64,000 nucleotides of DNA from Phytohabitans sp036906915 (GTDB lineage Bacteria > Actinomycetota > Actinomycetes > Mycobacteriales > Micromonosporaceae). The notes under the pieces were generated by a model. That model was given only the letters and a program-made list of their open reading frames with translations, was not told where the DNA came from and made no database searches. A program made the translations under genes and the position numbers. Of this stretch, positions 51,894 to 60,174 are shown piece after piece. The DNA lies in assembly GCF_036906915.1 (NCBI RefSeq), contig NZ_JBAKHX010000038.1:1-64000 (forward strand), read 5' to 3'. Numbering within the stretch: the first letter of the stretch is position 1; each line of letters starts with the position of its first letter.

Positions 51894-52978
51894 ACCCGCC
51901 GCGCGTTGCCGTACCCGATCATCTCGGCGACCCGCCGAGCGTCCGCGGCGGACCACTCGCCGCCGTCGACCCGCTCGCCGAGCACCGCGCCCAGGGCGCG
52001 GCGCCACAGCTCCGCGCCGAGGTAGTGCAGCTCCGCGGGGCCGAACGCGTCCGAGGAGTACAGCAGCTTCGCGAACGGGGCCAGCTCCAGCGCCTCGGCC
52101 AGCACGGTGGTGGCGGCCGCGCCGACATAGTTCAGCGTGAGCCCCACGTCGAAGTGCACATGCGGGTACGCCTGCGCGAGATACGCCGCGTGCCGGTGGA
52201 ACGGGTAGCAGTGCAGCAGCAGGACCGGCACCCCGTGCGCCTCGACCAGCTCGAGAAACCCGGTCAGCAGCAGCGGGTCGACCCGGTGCAGGCGCAGGTC
52301 GGGGTCGCCGAAGCCGGTGTGGATCTGCAGGGGCAGGCCGCGGTCGACGCCCGCCCAGATGACGTGCCGCAGCAGTACCGGATCGGCCAGCCGGCCACCG
52401 CCCGCGCCGAGCCAGCGGCCGGCCGCCTCGGTAACCTCGGCCACGCTGGGACGAGCCGGGTCGAAGTCCAGGCCGTACCGGTACGCGACGACGGTCTTGA
52501 GGCCCACCGCCGCGACGGTGCGCTCGGCCAGGCGCTCGGCGTACCGGATGGCAAAGTCCGCGGCTGCGACGCCGGTTAGCTCCTCGGCCACCGACTCCAA
52601 CCGGACCACCTCGCCCGCGACGGCGCCGGAGGCCGCGGCCATGCCGGCGGGGTCGAGCAGTTCGGCGGCCCGGAAGCCGGTCTCCACGAGGAAGTGCTTC
52701 ACCCCGCTCGCGGTGAGAAACCGGCGGGTGACCTCGGCGGCGCCCAGCTCGTGGCGGCGGGCGAGGTAGTCGTCCGGGTCGGCGTGCGGCGGCAGGCCGA
52801 GCAGCGGGGCGCACCAGCGCCGGATCGCGAACCCGAGCGGCGAGTCGAACGTGCTCATCCACGCCGGCACCGGCCGGTCGGACTCGGTTATCGCGTCTTC
52901 GAATTCGGCTCGCGTCAGATCGTCGCGCCGCGCGCCGTGCACGTGGTGGTCGACCAGCGGCAGCGCCGCCAGGTCCAC
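51878..52978 (-). CDS. amidohydrolase family protein (amidohydrolase 2 type)
   Basis: 366 aa. Metal ligands of the TIM-barrel hydrolase are visible: PLVDHHVHG at the N-terminus (HxH), LPLQIHTGFGDPDLRLH and VLLLHCYPFHRHAAYLAQAYPHVHFDVG in the middle, and LLYSSDAFGPAELHYLGA (Asp) near residue 295. The last segment EMIGYGNARRVYDL is where amidohydrolase-2 proteins end (ENARRLY type). The substrate is unknown; decarboxylases and glucuronate isomerase-like enzymes share this fold. The GTG lies two bases after the DUF4191 stop codon, so the two are in one operon. Confidence 0.85.
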   Translation of the reverse strand: MDLAALPLVDHHVHGARRDDLTRAEFEDAITESDRPVPAWMSTFDSPLGFAIRRWCAPLLGLPPHADPDDYLARRHELGAAEVTRRFLTASGVKHFLVETGFRAAELLDPAGMAAASGAVAGEVVRLESVAEELTGVAAADFAIRYAERLAERTVAAVGLKTVVAYRYGLDFDPARPSVAEVTEAAGRWLGAGGGRLADPVLLRHVIWAGVDRGLPLQIHTGFGDPDLRLHRVDPLLLTGFLELVEAHGVPVLLLHCYPFHRHAAYLAQAYPHVHFDVGLTLNYVGAAATTVLAEALELAPFAKLLYSSDAFGPAELHYLGAELWRRALGAVLGERVDGGEWSAADARRVAEMIGYGNARRVYDLG

Positions 52979-52980
52979 GG

Positions 52981-53670
52981 TCAGCGGCCGCGCATCTGGC
53001 GGAAGGCGCCCTTCGACGGCCGCATGTTCTTCGGGATCGCGCCCTTCGGCATCTGCGGACGGGCGGTGAGGGCCTTCATGCGCTTGTCGAGCGCGTTGAC
53101 GTCCTTGCCCGTGAGGTTGCGCGGCAGCCGCATGAGCGTCATCCGCAGCTTGCGGACGGACAGCTCGTCTTCGCCCTGCCCGACGACGTAGTCGTAGAGC
53201 GGCGCGTTGCCGATCACCTTGGAGAGCCGCCGCTTTTCCTGGCCGAGCAGGCTGCGCACCCGCTGCGGGTTGCCCTCGGCGAGCAGGATCACTCCGGGGC
53301 GGCCGATCACCAGGTGCACCATGTCCATCTGCGTGGTGGAGCTCATGGCCGGGGTCACCCGCCAGTCGCCGCGCATGTTCTCCACCAGTTGGGCCGCGGC
53401 GCCCGGCTGCCCCTCGGCGGCGTTCATCATCGCCGCGTTGGAGCGCAGGTTGAGCACGATGAGCACCGCGAGCAGTGTGAGCAGGATGCCCACCGGCAGC
53501 CACAGCCAGCCCCAGGTGATGACGGCGACGACCGTCAGCGCGATGGGAATGAGCACCGCCCCGGCGACCAAGGGCATGAACCACTTGTCGCGTTTGGCGG
53601 TGAACGAGAACACCATCCCGATCTGCTTCAGCCGCTGGCCGAACGAGACCTTCTCCTCGGGCTTTGCCAT
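52981..53670 (-). CDS. DUF4191 family membrane protein
   Basis: 229 aa. Two adjacent membrane segments (MPLVAGAVLIPIALTVVAVITWGWLWLPVGILLTLLAVLIVL) separate a short N-terminal part (FGQRLKQIGMVFSFTAKRDKWF) from a basic cytoplasmic domain (GDWRVTPAMSSTTQMDMVHLVIGRPGVILLAEGNPQRVRSLLGQEKRRLSKVIGNAPLYDYVVG). This is the DUF4191 family (Rv2219 type), next to lipA in many actinomycetes; function unknown. TAGACT lies seven bases before the ATG, a leaderless signal. Confidence 0.88.
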   Translation of the reverse strand: MAKPEEKVSFGQRLKQIGMVFSFTAKRDKWFMPLVAGAVLIPIALTVVAVITWGWLWLPVGILLTLLAVLIVLNLRSNAAMMNAAEGQPGAAAQLVENMRGDWRVTPAMSSTTQMDMVHLVIGRPGVILLAEGNPQRVRSLLGQEKRRLSKVIGNAPLYDYVVGQGEDELSVRKLRMTLMRLPRNLTGKDVNALDKRMKALTARPQMPKGAIPKNMRPSKGAFRQMRGR

Positions 53671-53677
53671 GCCCCGG

Positions 53678-53683
53678 AGTCTA
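53678..53683 (-). promoter_or_regulatory. leaderless -10 box of the DUF4191 gene
   Basis: TAGACT on the minus strand, seven bases before the ATG at 53670. Confidence 0.5.
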
Positions 53684-53803
53684 GTGGCCGCGGTCAGTAA
53701 GTACCTTACCGGCGTAGGACGATCGGGTAAGGACCCCGCAGGACCTGGATATGCGGCATCGCCCTCATGCGGCGGGGGTGCCTTCAGGCGAAGTGTGTAA
53801 GAC

Positions 53804-53974
53804 ATGAACACAGCAGATGTCCACTCCGTCCTGACCCTTCACCGCTACCGCACCGCCGAGCTGTACGCCGAGGCCGACCGCGAGCGGCTTGCTCGCGAGG
53901 TGCCGCGGTCACGCTGGCTGCCGCGGATCGGGCGGCGGCAACGCGCCGCAACCCGGGCACCGGCGATGTCCTGA
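53804..53974 (+). CDS. small basic protein upstream of the LuxR regulator
   Basis: 56 aa: MNTADVHSVLTLHRYRTAELYAEADRERLAREVPRSRWLPRIG..., an amphipathic helix rich in Arg and Glu. The HRYRTAEL and AEADRERLA pattern recalls short conserved actinobacterial ORFs encoded alone or beside regulators. No membrane segment or signal. There is no clear Shine-Dalgarno. It ends 41 bp before the LuxR start, and the frames differ, so it is not an N-terminal part of that protein. Confidence 0.5.
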   Translation: MNTADVHSVLTLHRYRTAELYAEADRERLAREVPRSRWLPRIGRRQRAATRAPAMS

Positions 53975-54015
53975 GTCCCGGGAAAACGCGTGCGGAATCG
54001 TCGGAGGGGCGTGTC

Positions 54016-56892
54016 ATGCTCGATCTCGTGACCGCCCGTGCGACCAGCACTGTCCTTGTAGGCCGAGACGCCGATCTCGCCGCCCTGCGCGAAGCGCTCA
54101 AGCGCGCGCGGGGCGACGAGGCGGCAGCCGTGCTTGTCGGTGGCGAAGCGGGGGTCGGCAAGACACGGCTGGTCGAGGAGTTCCGGCGGGTCGCGGTGGG
54201 CGACGGCGCTCAGGTGCTCACCGGCCAGTGCCTGGAGCTGGGCGAGGAGGGGTTGCCGTTCGCGCCCTTCGCCGCCGCGCTGCGCGATCTGCTGCGCCGC
54301 GACGGGCCCGGGGTCTTCAGCGGGCAGGAGAGCGAGTTCGCCCGGCTGCTGCCTGAGCTGGGCCCGGCGGGGCCCGAGCGCGTCCCCGATGCCAACAGGG
54401 GCTACCTCTTCGACATGGTCGCGAGCCTGTTCGGTCGGCTGGCCGAGCAGCGACCGCTGGTCCTGATCGTCGAAGACCTGCACTGGGCCGACCGGTCCAC
54501 CCGCGACCTGATCGCCTTCCTCATCCGGTCCGCGCGCACCGCGCGGGTGCTGCTCGTGTGCACCTACCGCTCCGACGAGCTGCACCGCGGGCACCCGCTG
54601 CGGCCGTACCTGGCCGAGCTCGACCGGGCTCGTGGGGTCGAGCGCGTCGACCTCGACCGGCTCGACCGCGACGGCACCGCCGAGATGCTCACCGATCTGC
54701 TCGGCACCGAGCCCCGGGCGTCGGTCGTCGACACCATCCACAAGCGCGCCCAGGGCAACCCGTTCTTCGTCGAGGAGCTGGCCGCGATCGGCGACGGCAG
54801 CGGCTGTTCCGACCTGCCCGACACGCTGCGAGACCTGCTCCTCGCGCGGGTCGACCGGCTGCCCGAGCAGGCCCAGCGGGTGCTGCGGATGGCCGCCGCG
54901 GGCGGCACCCGCATCAGCCACGACCTGCTCGCCGCAGTCGCCGACGTGCCCGACACGACCCTCGAAGAGGCGCTCCGGGCAGCGGTCGCCGCGCAGCTCG
55001 TCGTGGCCGATCAAGAAGGCGGATACGAGTTCCGGCACGCGCTCGTGCGCGAGGCGGTGCACGAAGACTCGCTGCCCGGTGAGCGGGCCCGGCTGCACGC
55101 GCGGTACGCGGCGGTCATCGAGGCCCGACCGCAGCTCGTGGGCGCCGGCCGCGCCCCTGCGGAGATCGCCCACCACTGGTACAGCGCGCACGACCACGCG
55201 CGGGCGCTCACCTCCGCGATGGCGGCGGCCACGGCAGCGGGCGAGCGATACGCGTACGCGGAGAAGAGCCGCCTGCTCGAACGCGTCCTCGAGCTGTGGG
55301 ACCAGGTGCCCGACGCCGCCGAACTGCTGGGCATGGACCACCTCGCGCTCCTCGAACAGACCTCCAGCGCCGCGTCCACAGCCGGCGACTTCACGCGGGC
55401 CATGAGCCTCACCCGTGCCGCGCTCGCCGAGGTCGACAGCGACGCCGAGCCGCTGCGCGCCGCGCGGCTGCTGGAGCGGCGTGGCCGGATGATCCGGGTG
55501 CTGGGCAAGGGCAACGGCGCCGACGAGATGCGCAAGGCGTACGAGCTGGTCAGGCGGGTGCCCGACGACCCCAGTCGGGTGCGGCTGCTGTCCGACATCT
55601 CAAGCCAGCTCGGCCGCACCGATCCGGAGATGGGCGCCAGCATCGCCCGCGAGGCGCTGACCGCCGCGGAGACGCTGGGCGATGAAGCGTCCTGGATATC
55701 CGCCACGCTCACATTCGCCCGGGTGCGCGGCCGGCGGATCTCGGTCGAGACAGGCATGGCCGAGATGCTGCGCGCCGCCGATAGGGCCCGCGCGTCGGGC
55801 GACGCCGACCGGCTGGTGCACTCCCTGGTCAACATCTCCGACGCGTTCTTCGAGGTGGGCAACTACAGCGAGTCCGCCCGGGTCGCCGAGGAGGGCACCG
55901 CGGAGGCCAAACGGGTTGGCATCAGCCGGTCCAAGGGCGCCTTCCTGCTCTCCAACCACGCCGAAGCGCTGGTCGCGCTCGGCAAGTGGGACCAAGCCGA
56001 CGCGCTCTGCTCCGAGACCGCCCGGGTCGACCCACCCGGCACGCTCGGGCTGCACTGGCTGGAGATCCGCGCGCGGCTGCGGCTGCGCCGCGGGCACCCG
56101 CGCGCCGACGAGCTGATCGCGCGGGCCCTCGGCTTCCAGACCAAGCCCTACCTCGACCACCAGCTGGGGCTGCCGCTGCACGAGCTGCGTATCGAGGCCG
56201 CCCTCGCCGCCGACAACGTCGCCGACGCGGTCACCGCGGCCCGCGAGGCGGTCGCACTCGGTGGCCTCGACGACGTGCCGCGATACGTCTGGCGGATGCT
56301 CATCGTGGCGGCACGGGCCGCCGCGCTGGCCGACGACGACGAGCTGCGCGCCCGGATCCAGGCCCTGGCACCCACCATCGAGGCACGGCACCCGGCCGAG
56401 CTTGCCGGCCGCGCGGAGGTCGAGGCATTGCTGGGGTCCGACACACTTCCCGCGTGGCGGGCCGCCGTGGCGGCGCGGCGGGCCGATGGGCAGCCCTACG
56501 AGCTGGGGCGCGCCCAGCTGTGGCTGGCCGAGGCGGCAGCGGCCGCCGGCGAGCGGGCGGTCGTGGCCGAGGCGGTCGAGGAGGCGGGCGCCATCGCATC
56601 AGAGCTCGACGCGCGCCTCCTGCGGGACGAGCTCGACACACTCGCGCGGCGGGTCGGGCTGCGGGCCGCCGGCCGGTCCAGCACGGTCACGGAGACCGAG
56701 CTGCTGACCGAGCGGGAGCGCGAGGTGCTGCGGCTGGTCGCCGCGGGACTGAGCAACCGGCTGATCGCCGAGCGGCTGTACATCTCGCCGAAGACGGCGA
56801 GCGTGCACGTGTCGCGCATCATCGCGAAGCTCGACGTGGCGAATCGCATCGAGGCCGCGGCGGTGGCGCACCGCCTGGGCCTGCTGGAGTGA
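54016..56892 (+). CDS. LuxR family regulator of the LAL type (AAA ATPase plus HTH)
   Basis: 958 aa. The N-terminal STAND/AAA ATPase has STVLVGRDADLAALREAL, Walker A GGEAGVGKTRLVEEF near residue 45, Walker B LVLIVEDLHWADRST near residue 155, and GNPFFVEEL. The middle 500 residues are TPR-like helices. The C-terminal LuxR HTH is LTEREREVLRLVAAGLSNRLIAERLYISPKTASVHVSRIIAKLDVANRIEAAAVAHRLGLL. LAL proteins are large ATP-dependent activators, often of catabolic or secondary-metabolite genes. No biosynthetic cluster adjoins, so its target is unknown. GGAGG lies eight bases before the ATG. It converges with lipA. Confidence 0.92.
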   Translation: MLDLVTARATSTVLVGRDADLAALREALKRARGDEAAAVLVGGEAGVGKTRLVEEFRRVAVGDGAQVLTGQCLELGEEGLPFAPFAAALRDLLRRDGPGVFSGQESEFARLLPELGPAGPERVPDANRGYLFDMVASLFGRLAEQRPLVLIVEDLHWADRSTRDLIAFLIRSARTARVLLVCTYRSDELHRGHPLRPYLAELDRARGVERVDLDRLDRDGTAEMLTDLLGTEPRASVVDTIHKRAQGNPFFVEELAAIGDGSGCSDLPDTLRDLLLARVDRLPEQAQRVLRMAAAGGTRISHDLLAAVADVPDTTLEEALRAAVAAQLVVADQEGGYEFRHALVREAVHEDSLPGERARLHARYAAVIEARPQLVGAGRAPAEIAHHWYSAHDHARALTSAMAAATAAGERYAYAEKSRLLERVLELWDQVPDAAELLGMDHLALLEQTSSAASTAGDFTRAMSLTRAALAEVDSDAEPLRAARLLERRGRMIRVLGKGNGADEMRKAYELVRRVPDDPSRVRLLSDISSQLGRTDPEMGASIAREALTAAETLGDEASWISATLTFARVRGRRISVETGMAEMLRAADRARASGDADRLVHSLVNISDAFFEVGNYSESARVAEEGTAEAKRVGISRSKGAFLLSNHAEALVALGKWDQADALCSETARVDPPGTLGLHWLEIRARLRLRRGHPRADELIARALGFQTKPYLDHQLGLPLHELRIEAALAADNVADAVTAAREAVALGGLDDVPRYVWRMLIVAARAAALADDDELRARIQALAPTIEARHPAELAGRAEVEALLGSDTLPAWRAAVAARRADGQPYELGRAQLWLAEAAAAAGERAVVAEAVEEAGAIASELDARLLRDELDTLARRVGLRAAGRSSTVTETELLTEREREVLRLVAAGLSNRLIAERLYISPKTASVHVSRIIAKLDVANRIEAAAVAHRLGLLE

Positions 56893-56941
56893 GCGCCTTC
56901 CGGCGCGAGAGCCCGAGAGAAGCGAGGGCAGCAGACCCTGC

Positions 56942-57868
56942 CTAAATCTCGCGGGCGGCCAGGGCCTGCTGATACAGGCGACCCGCACGGTATGACGAGC
57001 GCACCAGGGGGCCGCTCATCACACCGGCGAAGCCGATCTGCTCCGCCTCCGCGCTCAGCTCCACGAACTCCTCCGGCTTGACCCACCGCTCCACCGGGTG
57101 ATGGCGCGGGGTCGGCCGCAGGTACTGCGTGATCGTCACCAGCTCGCACCCGGCGGCGTGCAGGTCGCGCAGCGCCTGCGACACCTCGTGCCGCTCCTCG
57201 CCGAGGCCGAGGATCAGGTTGGACTTGGTTACCAGCCCGGCGGAGCGCGCCTGGGTGATCACGTCGAGCGAGCGCTCGTATCGGAACGCGGGCCGGATGC
57301 GCTTGAAGATGCGCGGCACGGTCTCGACGTTGTGCGCGAGCACCTCGGGCTGGGCGTCGAACACCTCGCCCAACTGGCGCGGGTCGCCGTTGAAGTCAGG
57401 GATGAGCAGCTCGACGCCGCACCCCGGCTGGAGCTTGTGTATCTGGCGGACGGTCTCGGCGTACAGCCAGGCGCCGCCGTCGGGCAGGTCGTCGCGGGCC
57501 ACCCCGGTGACCGTCGCGTAGCGCAGGCCCATCGTCGCCACCGACTCGCCGACCCGGCGCGGCTCGTCGGCGTCGAACTCCGCCGGCTTGCCCGTGTCGA
57601 TCTGGCAGAAGTCACACCGCCGGGTGCACTGGTCGCCGCCGATCAGGAAGGTCGCCTCGCGGTCTTCCCAACACTCGTAGATGTTGGGACAGCCCGCCTC
57701 CTGGCACACCGTGTGCAGACCCTCGCGCTGCACGAGGCCGCGCAGCTCGGTGTATTCAGGGCCCATCCTGGCCTTGACCTTGATCCACGGCGGCTTGCGC
57801 TCGATCGGCGTTTCCGCGTTGCGCGCCTCGATGCGCAGCAGACGCCGTCCCTCGGGAGCGATGGTCAC
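56942..57868 (-). CDS. lipA: lipoyl synthase
   Basis: 308-aa radical SAM enzyme that inserts two sulfurs into octanoyl-protein. Auxiliary cluster cysteines are in TVCQEAGCPNIYECW; the radical SAM CxxxCxxC is GGDQCTRRCDFCQIDTG near residue 80. DVFAHNVETVPR (here PEVLAHNVETVPRIFKRIRP), KSNLILGLGE and the C-terminal SGPLVRSSYRAG are conserved. It works with LipB, encoded 1.6 kb away, to lipoylate E2 of pyruvate dehydrogenase and related complexes. The GTG is seven bases after TACGCT: leaderless, as is lipB. A divergent T-box leader begins about 100 bp upstream. Confidence 0.96.
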   Translation of the reverse strand: MTIAPEGRRLLRIEARNAETPIERKPPWIKVKARMGPEYTELRGLVQREGLHTVCQEAGCPNIYECWEDREATFLIGGDQCTRRCDFCQIDTGKPAEFDADEPRRVGESVATMGLRYATVTGVARDDLPDGGAWLYAETVRQIHKLQPGCGVELLIPDFNGDPRQLGEVFDAQPEVLAHNVETVPRIFKRIRPAFRYERSLDVITQARSAGLVTKSNLILGLGEERHEVSQALRDLHAAGCELVTITQYLRPTPRHHPVERWVKPEEFVELSAEAEQIGFAGVMSGPLVRSSYRAGRLYQQALAAREI

Positions 57869-57964
57869 GATTTCGAGCGTACGCTGACCGTGGTCAACCT
57901 TGAACCGTGGGCGACGAGCCTCACCCCCGTCGTTATTGTGATGCCGCCCACGTGCCGTGCCTGG

Positions 57965-57970
57965 TAGCGT
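57965..57970 (+). promoter_or_regulatory. -10 box of the T-box leader transcript
   Basis: TAGCGT, ending about seven bases before the predicted transcript start near 57977. No strong -35 element. Confidence 0.45.
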
Positions 57971-57976
57971 GGCCGG

Positions 57977-58194
57977 CCAACGGCGACGACGGAACCAAGT
58001 ACCGCCCCGATCCCGCCGGCAAAGAGAGCCACCAGCAGCTGTGACGGTGGCCCGGCGCCGGGGCGTGAAGACACTCCTGAGCCGATGTGAAATGAGGCCC
58101 CCCTCGCGGGGGTGAAGGCGCGGTGGCACCGCGAGTTCCCCACTCGCCCGCGCCCAATCGGGGATCGCGTTGCGCGATGACGAGGAGGTGCCCA
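57977..58194 (+). promoter_or_regulatory. T-box riboswitch (Asp specifier) before aspS-type gene
   Basis: A folded leader precedes the AspRS gene. Stem I pairs CGCCCCG with CGGGGCG, then GCCGG with CCGGC and GCCACC with GGTGGC around an AGCAGCTGTGAC loop, with an AAAGAGA bulge. The 3' side of the internal loop reads GTGAAGACACTCC; GAC followed by A (58070-58073) is the likely Asp specifier. A CCCCC-TCGC-GGGGG hairpin (58098-58112) follows, then the T-box core GGTGGCACC (58122-58130) whose TGGC can pair with a GCCA tRNA end, as in tRNA-Asp. A hairpin ATCGCG-TTG-CGCGAT (58164-58178) stands just before GAGGAGG. No T-run terminator is seen, so control is probably translational, as in other actinobacterial T-boxes. 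Confidence 0.8.
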
Positions 58195-59451
58195 ATGCAA
58201 CGCATCCTTTCCACGCGACTGTCTGCCCACGTGGGCCAGCCCGTGCGTATCGCCGGCTGGGTGCACCGCAGGCGGTTGCTGAAGTCCGTGGCGTTCCTGA
58301 TCGTGCGGGACGCGGGCGGGCTCAGCCAGGTGGTGGTCACCGCGCCCGAGGTCCGGGCGCAGATCGAGCAGCTCACGGAGGAGACGGCCGTCGAGGTCAC
58401 CGGCGAGGTGGTCGCGAACGCGGCCGCCCCCGCCGGGGTCGAGGTCGTGGCTCCTCGGGTACGCGCGCTCGGCCCGCCCGCCGAGCCGCTGCCGTTCGAC
58501 CTCTTCCGGCCCGACCTGGCAGCCACCCTGCCGACACAGTTGGACCACGCGCCGCTCTCGTTGCGGCACCACACCCGCGCCACCGCCCTCCGGGTGGCGG
58601 CGGCCACGGTCGCGGGGTTCCGCTCCACACTGGACGGCCTGGGCTTCGTGGAGGTGCAGACGCCGAAGATCGTGGCCTCGTCCACCGAGAGCGGGGCGAA
58701 CGTGTTCGCACTCGACTACTTCGGGCGCCCGGCGTACCTCGCACAGTCGCCCCAGTTCTACAAGCAGCTCATGGTGGGCGTGTTCGAGCGGGTGTACGAG
58801 GTGGGGCCGGTCTTCCGGGCCGAGCCACACGACACCGGCCGGCATCTGGCGCAGTACACGTCGCTGGACGTGGAGTTGGGCTTCATCGACGACCACCGGG
58901 ACGTGATGGCGGTGGTGCGCGAGGTGCTGGCTGGGATGGCGGCTTCCTGCGCCGCGACGGCGGCTGTCGAGGTGCCGGACCAGATTCCGTCGGTGCGTTT
59001 TCCCGAGGCATTGGCGATCGCGGGCGCGCCCGCCGACGAGCCCGACCTCGCACCCGCGCACGAGCGGGCGGTCGGCGAGTGGGCGCGGCGCGAGCACGGG
59101 TCGGAGTTCGTGTTCGTGACGGGGTACCCGATGGCGAAGCGGCCCTTCTACACCCACCCCGACCCGGCCCGTCCCGCGTACTCCAACGGGTTCGACCTGA
59201 TCTTCCGCGGTGTCGAGCTCATCACCGGCGGCCAGCGGCTGCACGGGTACGACGACTACGTGGCGGCGCTCGCTGCCCGCAGCGAGTCAATCGAGCCGTA
59301 CGCGTCCTATCTGGACGCGTTCCGGTACGGCATGCCGCCGCATGGCGGCTTCGCCATCGGGCTGGAGCGGTGGGTCGCACGCCTGCTCGGCGTGGGCAAC
59401 GTCCGGGAGGTGGCAGCGTTTCCCAGAGACCGCAACCGCCTAACCCCGTGA
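58195..59451 (+). CDS. aspartate--tRNA ligase, archaeal/non-discriminating type
   Basis: 418-aa class IIb synthetase. The N-terminal OB-fold anticodon domain is RIAGWVHRRRLLKSVAFLIVRDAGGLSQVVV. Class II motif 2 lies in VYEVGPVFRAEPHDTGRHLAQYTSLDVELGFI, and motif 3 in GMPPHGGFAIGLERWVARLLG. LAQSPQFYKQLMV and SGANVFALDYFGRPAYLAQSP are AspRS features. The length and the lack of the 150-residue GAD insertion place it with archaeal-type AspRS (AspS2), not the 590-aa bacterial enzyme. It may charge tRNA-Asp only, or also tRNA-Asn for transamidation. The T-box with GAC specifier supports aspartate. The lipA-aspRS-lipB interleaving is unusual. Confidence 0.9.
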   Translation: MQRILSTRLSAHVGQPVRIAGWVHRRRLLKSVAFLIVRDAGGLSQVVVTAPEVRAQIEQLTEETAVEVTGEVVANAAAPAGVEVVAPRVRALGPPAEPLPFDLFRPDLAATLPTQLDHAPLSLRHHTRATALRVAAATVAGFRSTLDGLGFVEVQTPKIVASSTESGANVFALDYFGRPAYLAQSPQFYKQLMVGVFERVYEVGPVFRAEPHDTGRHLAQYTSLDVELGFIDDHRDVMAVVREVLAGMAASCAATAAVEVPDQIPSVRFPEALAIAGAPADEPDLAPAHERAVGEWARREHGSEFVFVTGYPMAKRPFYTHPDPARPAYSNGFDLIFRGVELITGGQRLHGYDDYVAALAARSESIEPYASYLDAFRYGMPPHGGFAIGLERWVARLLGVGNVREVAAFPRDRNRLTP

Positions 59452-59468
59452 GCTGGCTATCGCGGGGG

Positions 59469-60104
59469 TTAGAGAAGGGTTTGCAGGTGGCGTTCGACTA
59501 CCGGGAGGGCGTCGGTCACCGTTACCGGGCGGCCTAGCTCGGCGGTCAAGGAGGTGACACCGGCGTCGCTGATGCCGCACGGGACGATGCGGTCGTAGGC
59601 CGACAGGTCGCAGTCGCAGTTGAGCGAGAACCCGTGCAGTGTCGTGCCGCGCGCCACGCGGATGCCGATCGCGCCAACCTTGCGCGCCGGGCCACGGGTG
59701 TCTTCGGGCACCCAGACGCCGCTGCGACCCTCGATCCGACCAACCGCTAGGCCGAACTCGGCGCACACGTCGATCAGCAGCTGCTCGACCCGGCGCACGT
59801 AGGCCACCACGTCGACGGGCTCGGCCAGCTTGATGATCGGGTACCCGACGATCTGCCCCGGCCCGTGCCAGGTGATCTTGCCGCCACGGTCGACGTCGAC
59901 GACCGGGGTGCCGTCCATCGGGCGGTCCCACGGCTCGGTGCGCTTGCCCGCGGTGTACACATCGGGGTGCTCAAGGAGCAGGACGGTGCCGGGCTCGTCG
60001 CCGCCCGCCACCAGCTCGTGGACGCGGCGCTGCTCATCCCAGGCCGCGACGTAGTCGATCAGTCCGAGGCGCTGGGCGTGCAGGCGCGGAATCGTGCTGG
60101 TCAC
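59469..60104 (-). CDS. lipB: lipoyl(octanoyl) transferase
   Basis: 211 aa. It moves octanoate from acyl carrier protein to lipoyl domains. LLLEHPDVYTAGKRTEP, ITWHGPGQIVGYPIIKL, VGAIGIRVARGTTLHGFSLNCDCDLSAYDRIVPCGISDAGVTSLTAELG hold the catalytic Lys (KVGAIG) and Cys (VPCGI). Starts at a GTG seven bases after TACGCT, the same leaderless signal as lipA, so the pair can be expressed in step although separate. It converges with the AspRS gene, 17 bp between stops. Confidence 0.95.
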   Translation of the reverse strand: MTSTIPRLHAQRLGLIDYVAAWDEQRRVHELVAGGDEPGTVLLLEHPDVYTAGKRTEPWDRPMDGTPVVDVDRGGKITWHGPGQIVGYPIIKLAEPVDVVAYVRRVEQLLIDVCAEFGLAVGRIEGRSGVWVPEDTRGPARKVGAIGIRVARGTTLHGFSLNCDCDLSAYDRIVPCGISDAGVTSLTAELGRPVTVTDALPVVERHLQTLL

Positions 60105-60174
60105 GTAGGCCAGCGTAACCCCGCGCCTGCCCGGCCTCGACCCCGTGGCGGTCGTCACGCCACCTCTCACCCGC

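Noticed and set aside
54016..56892. The LAL regulator as pathway activator of a biosynthetic cluster in this window
   Set aside because: Neighbours are lipA, DUF4191 and AspRS; there are no polyketide, peptide or terpene synthase genes.
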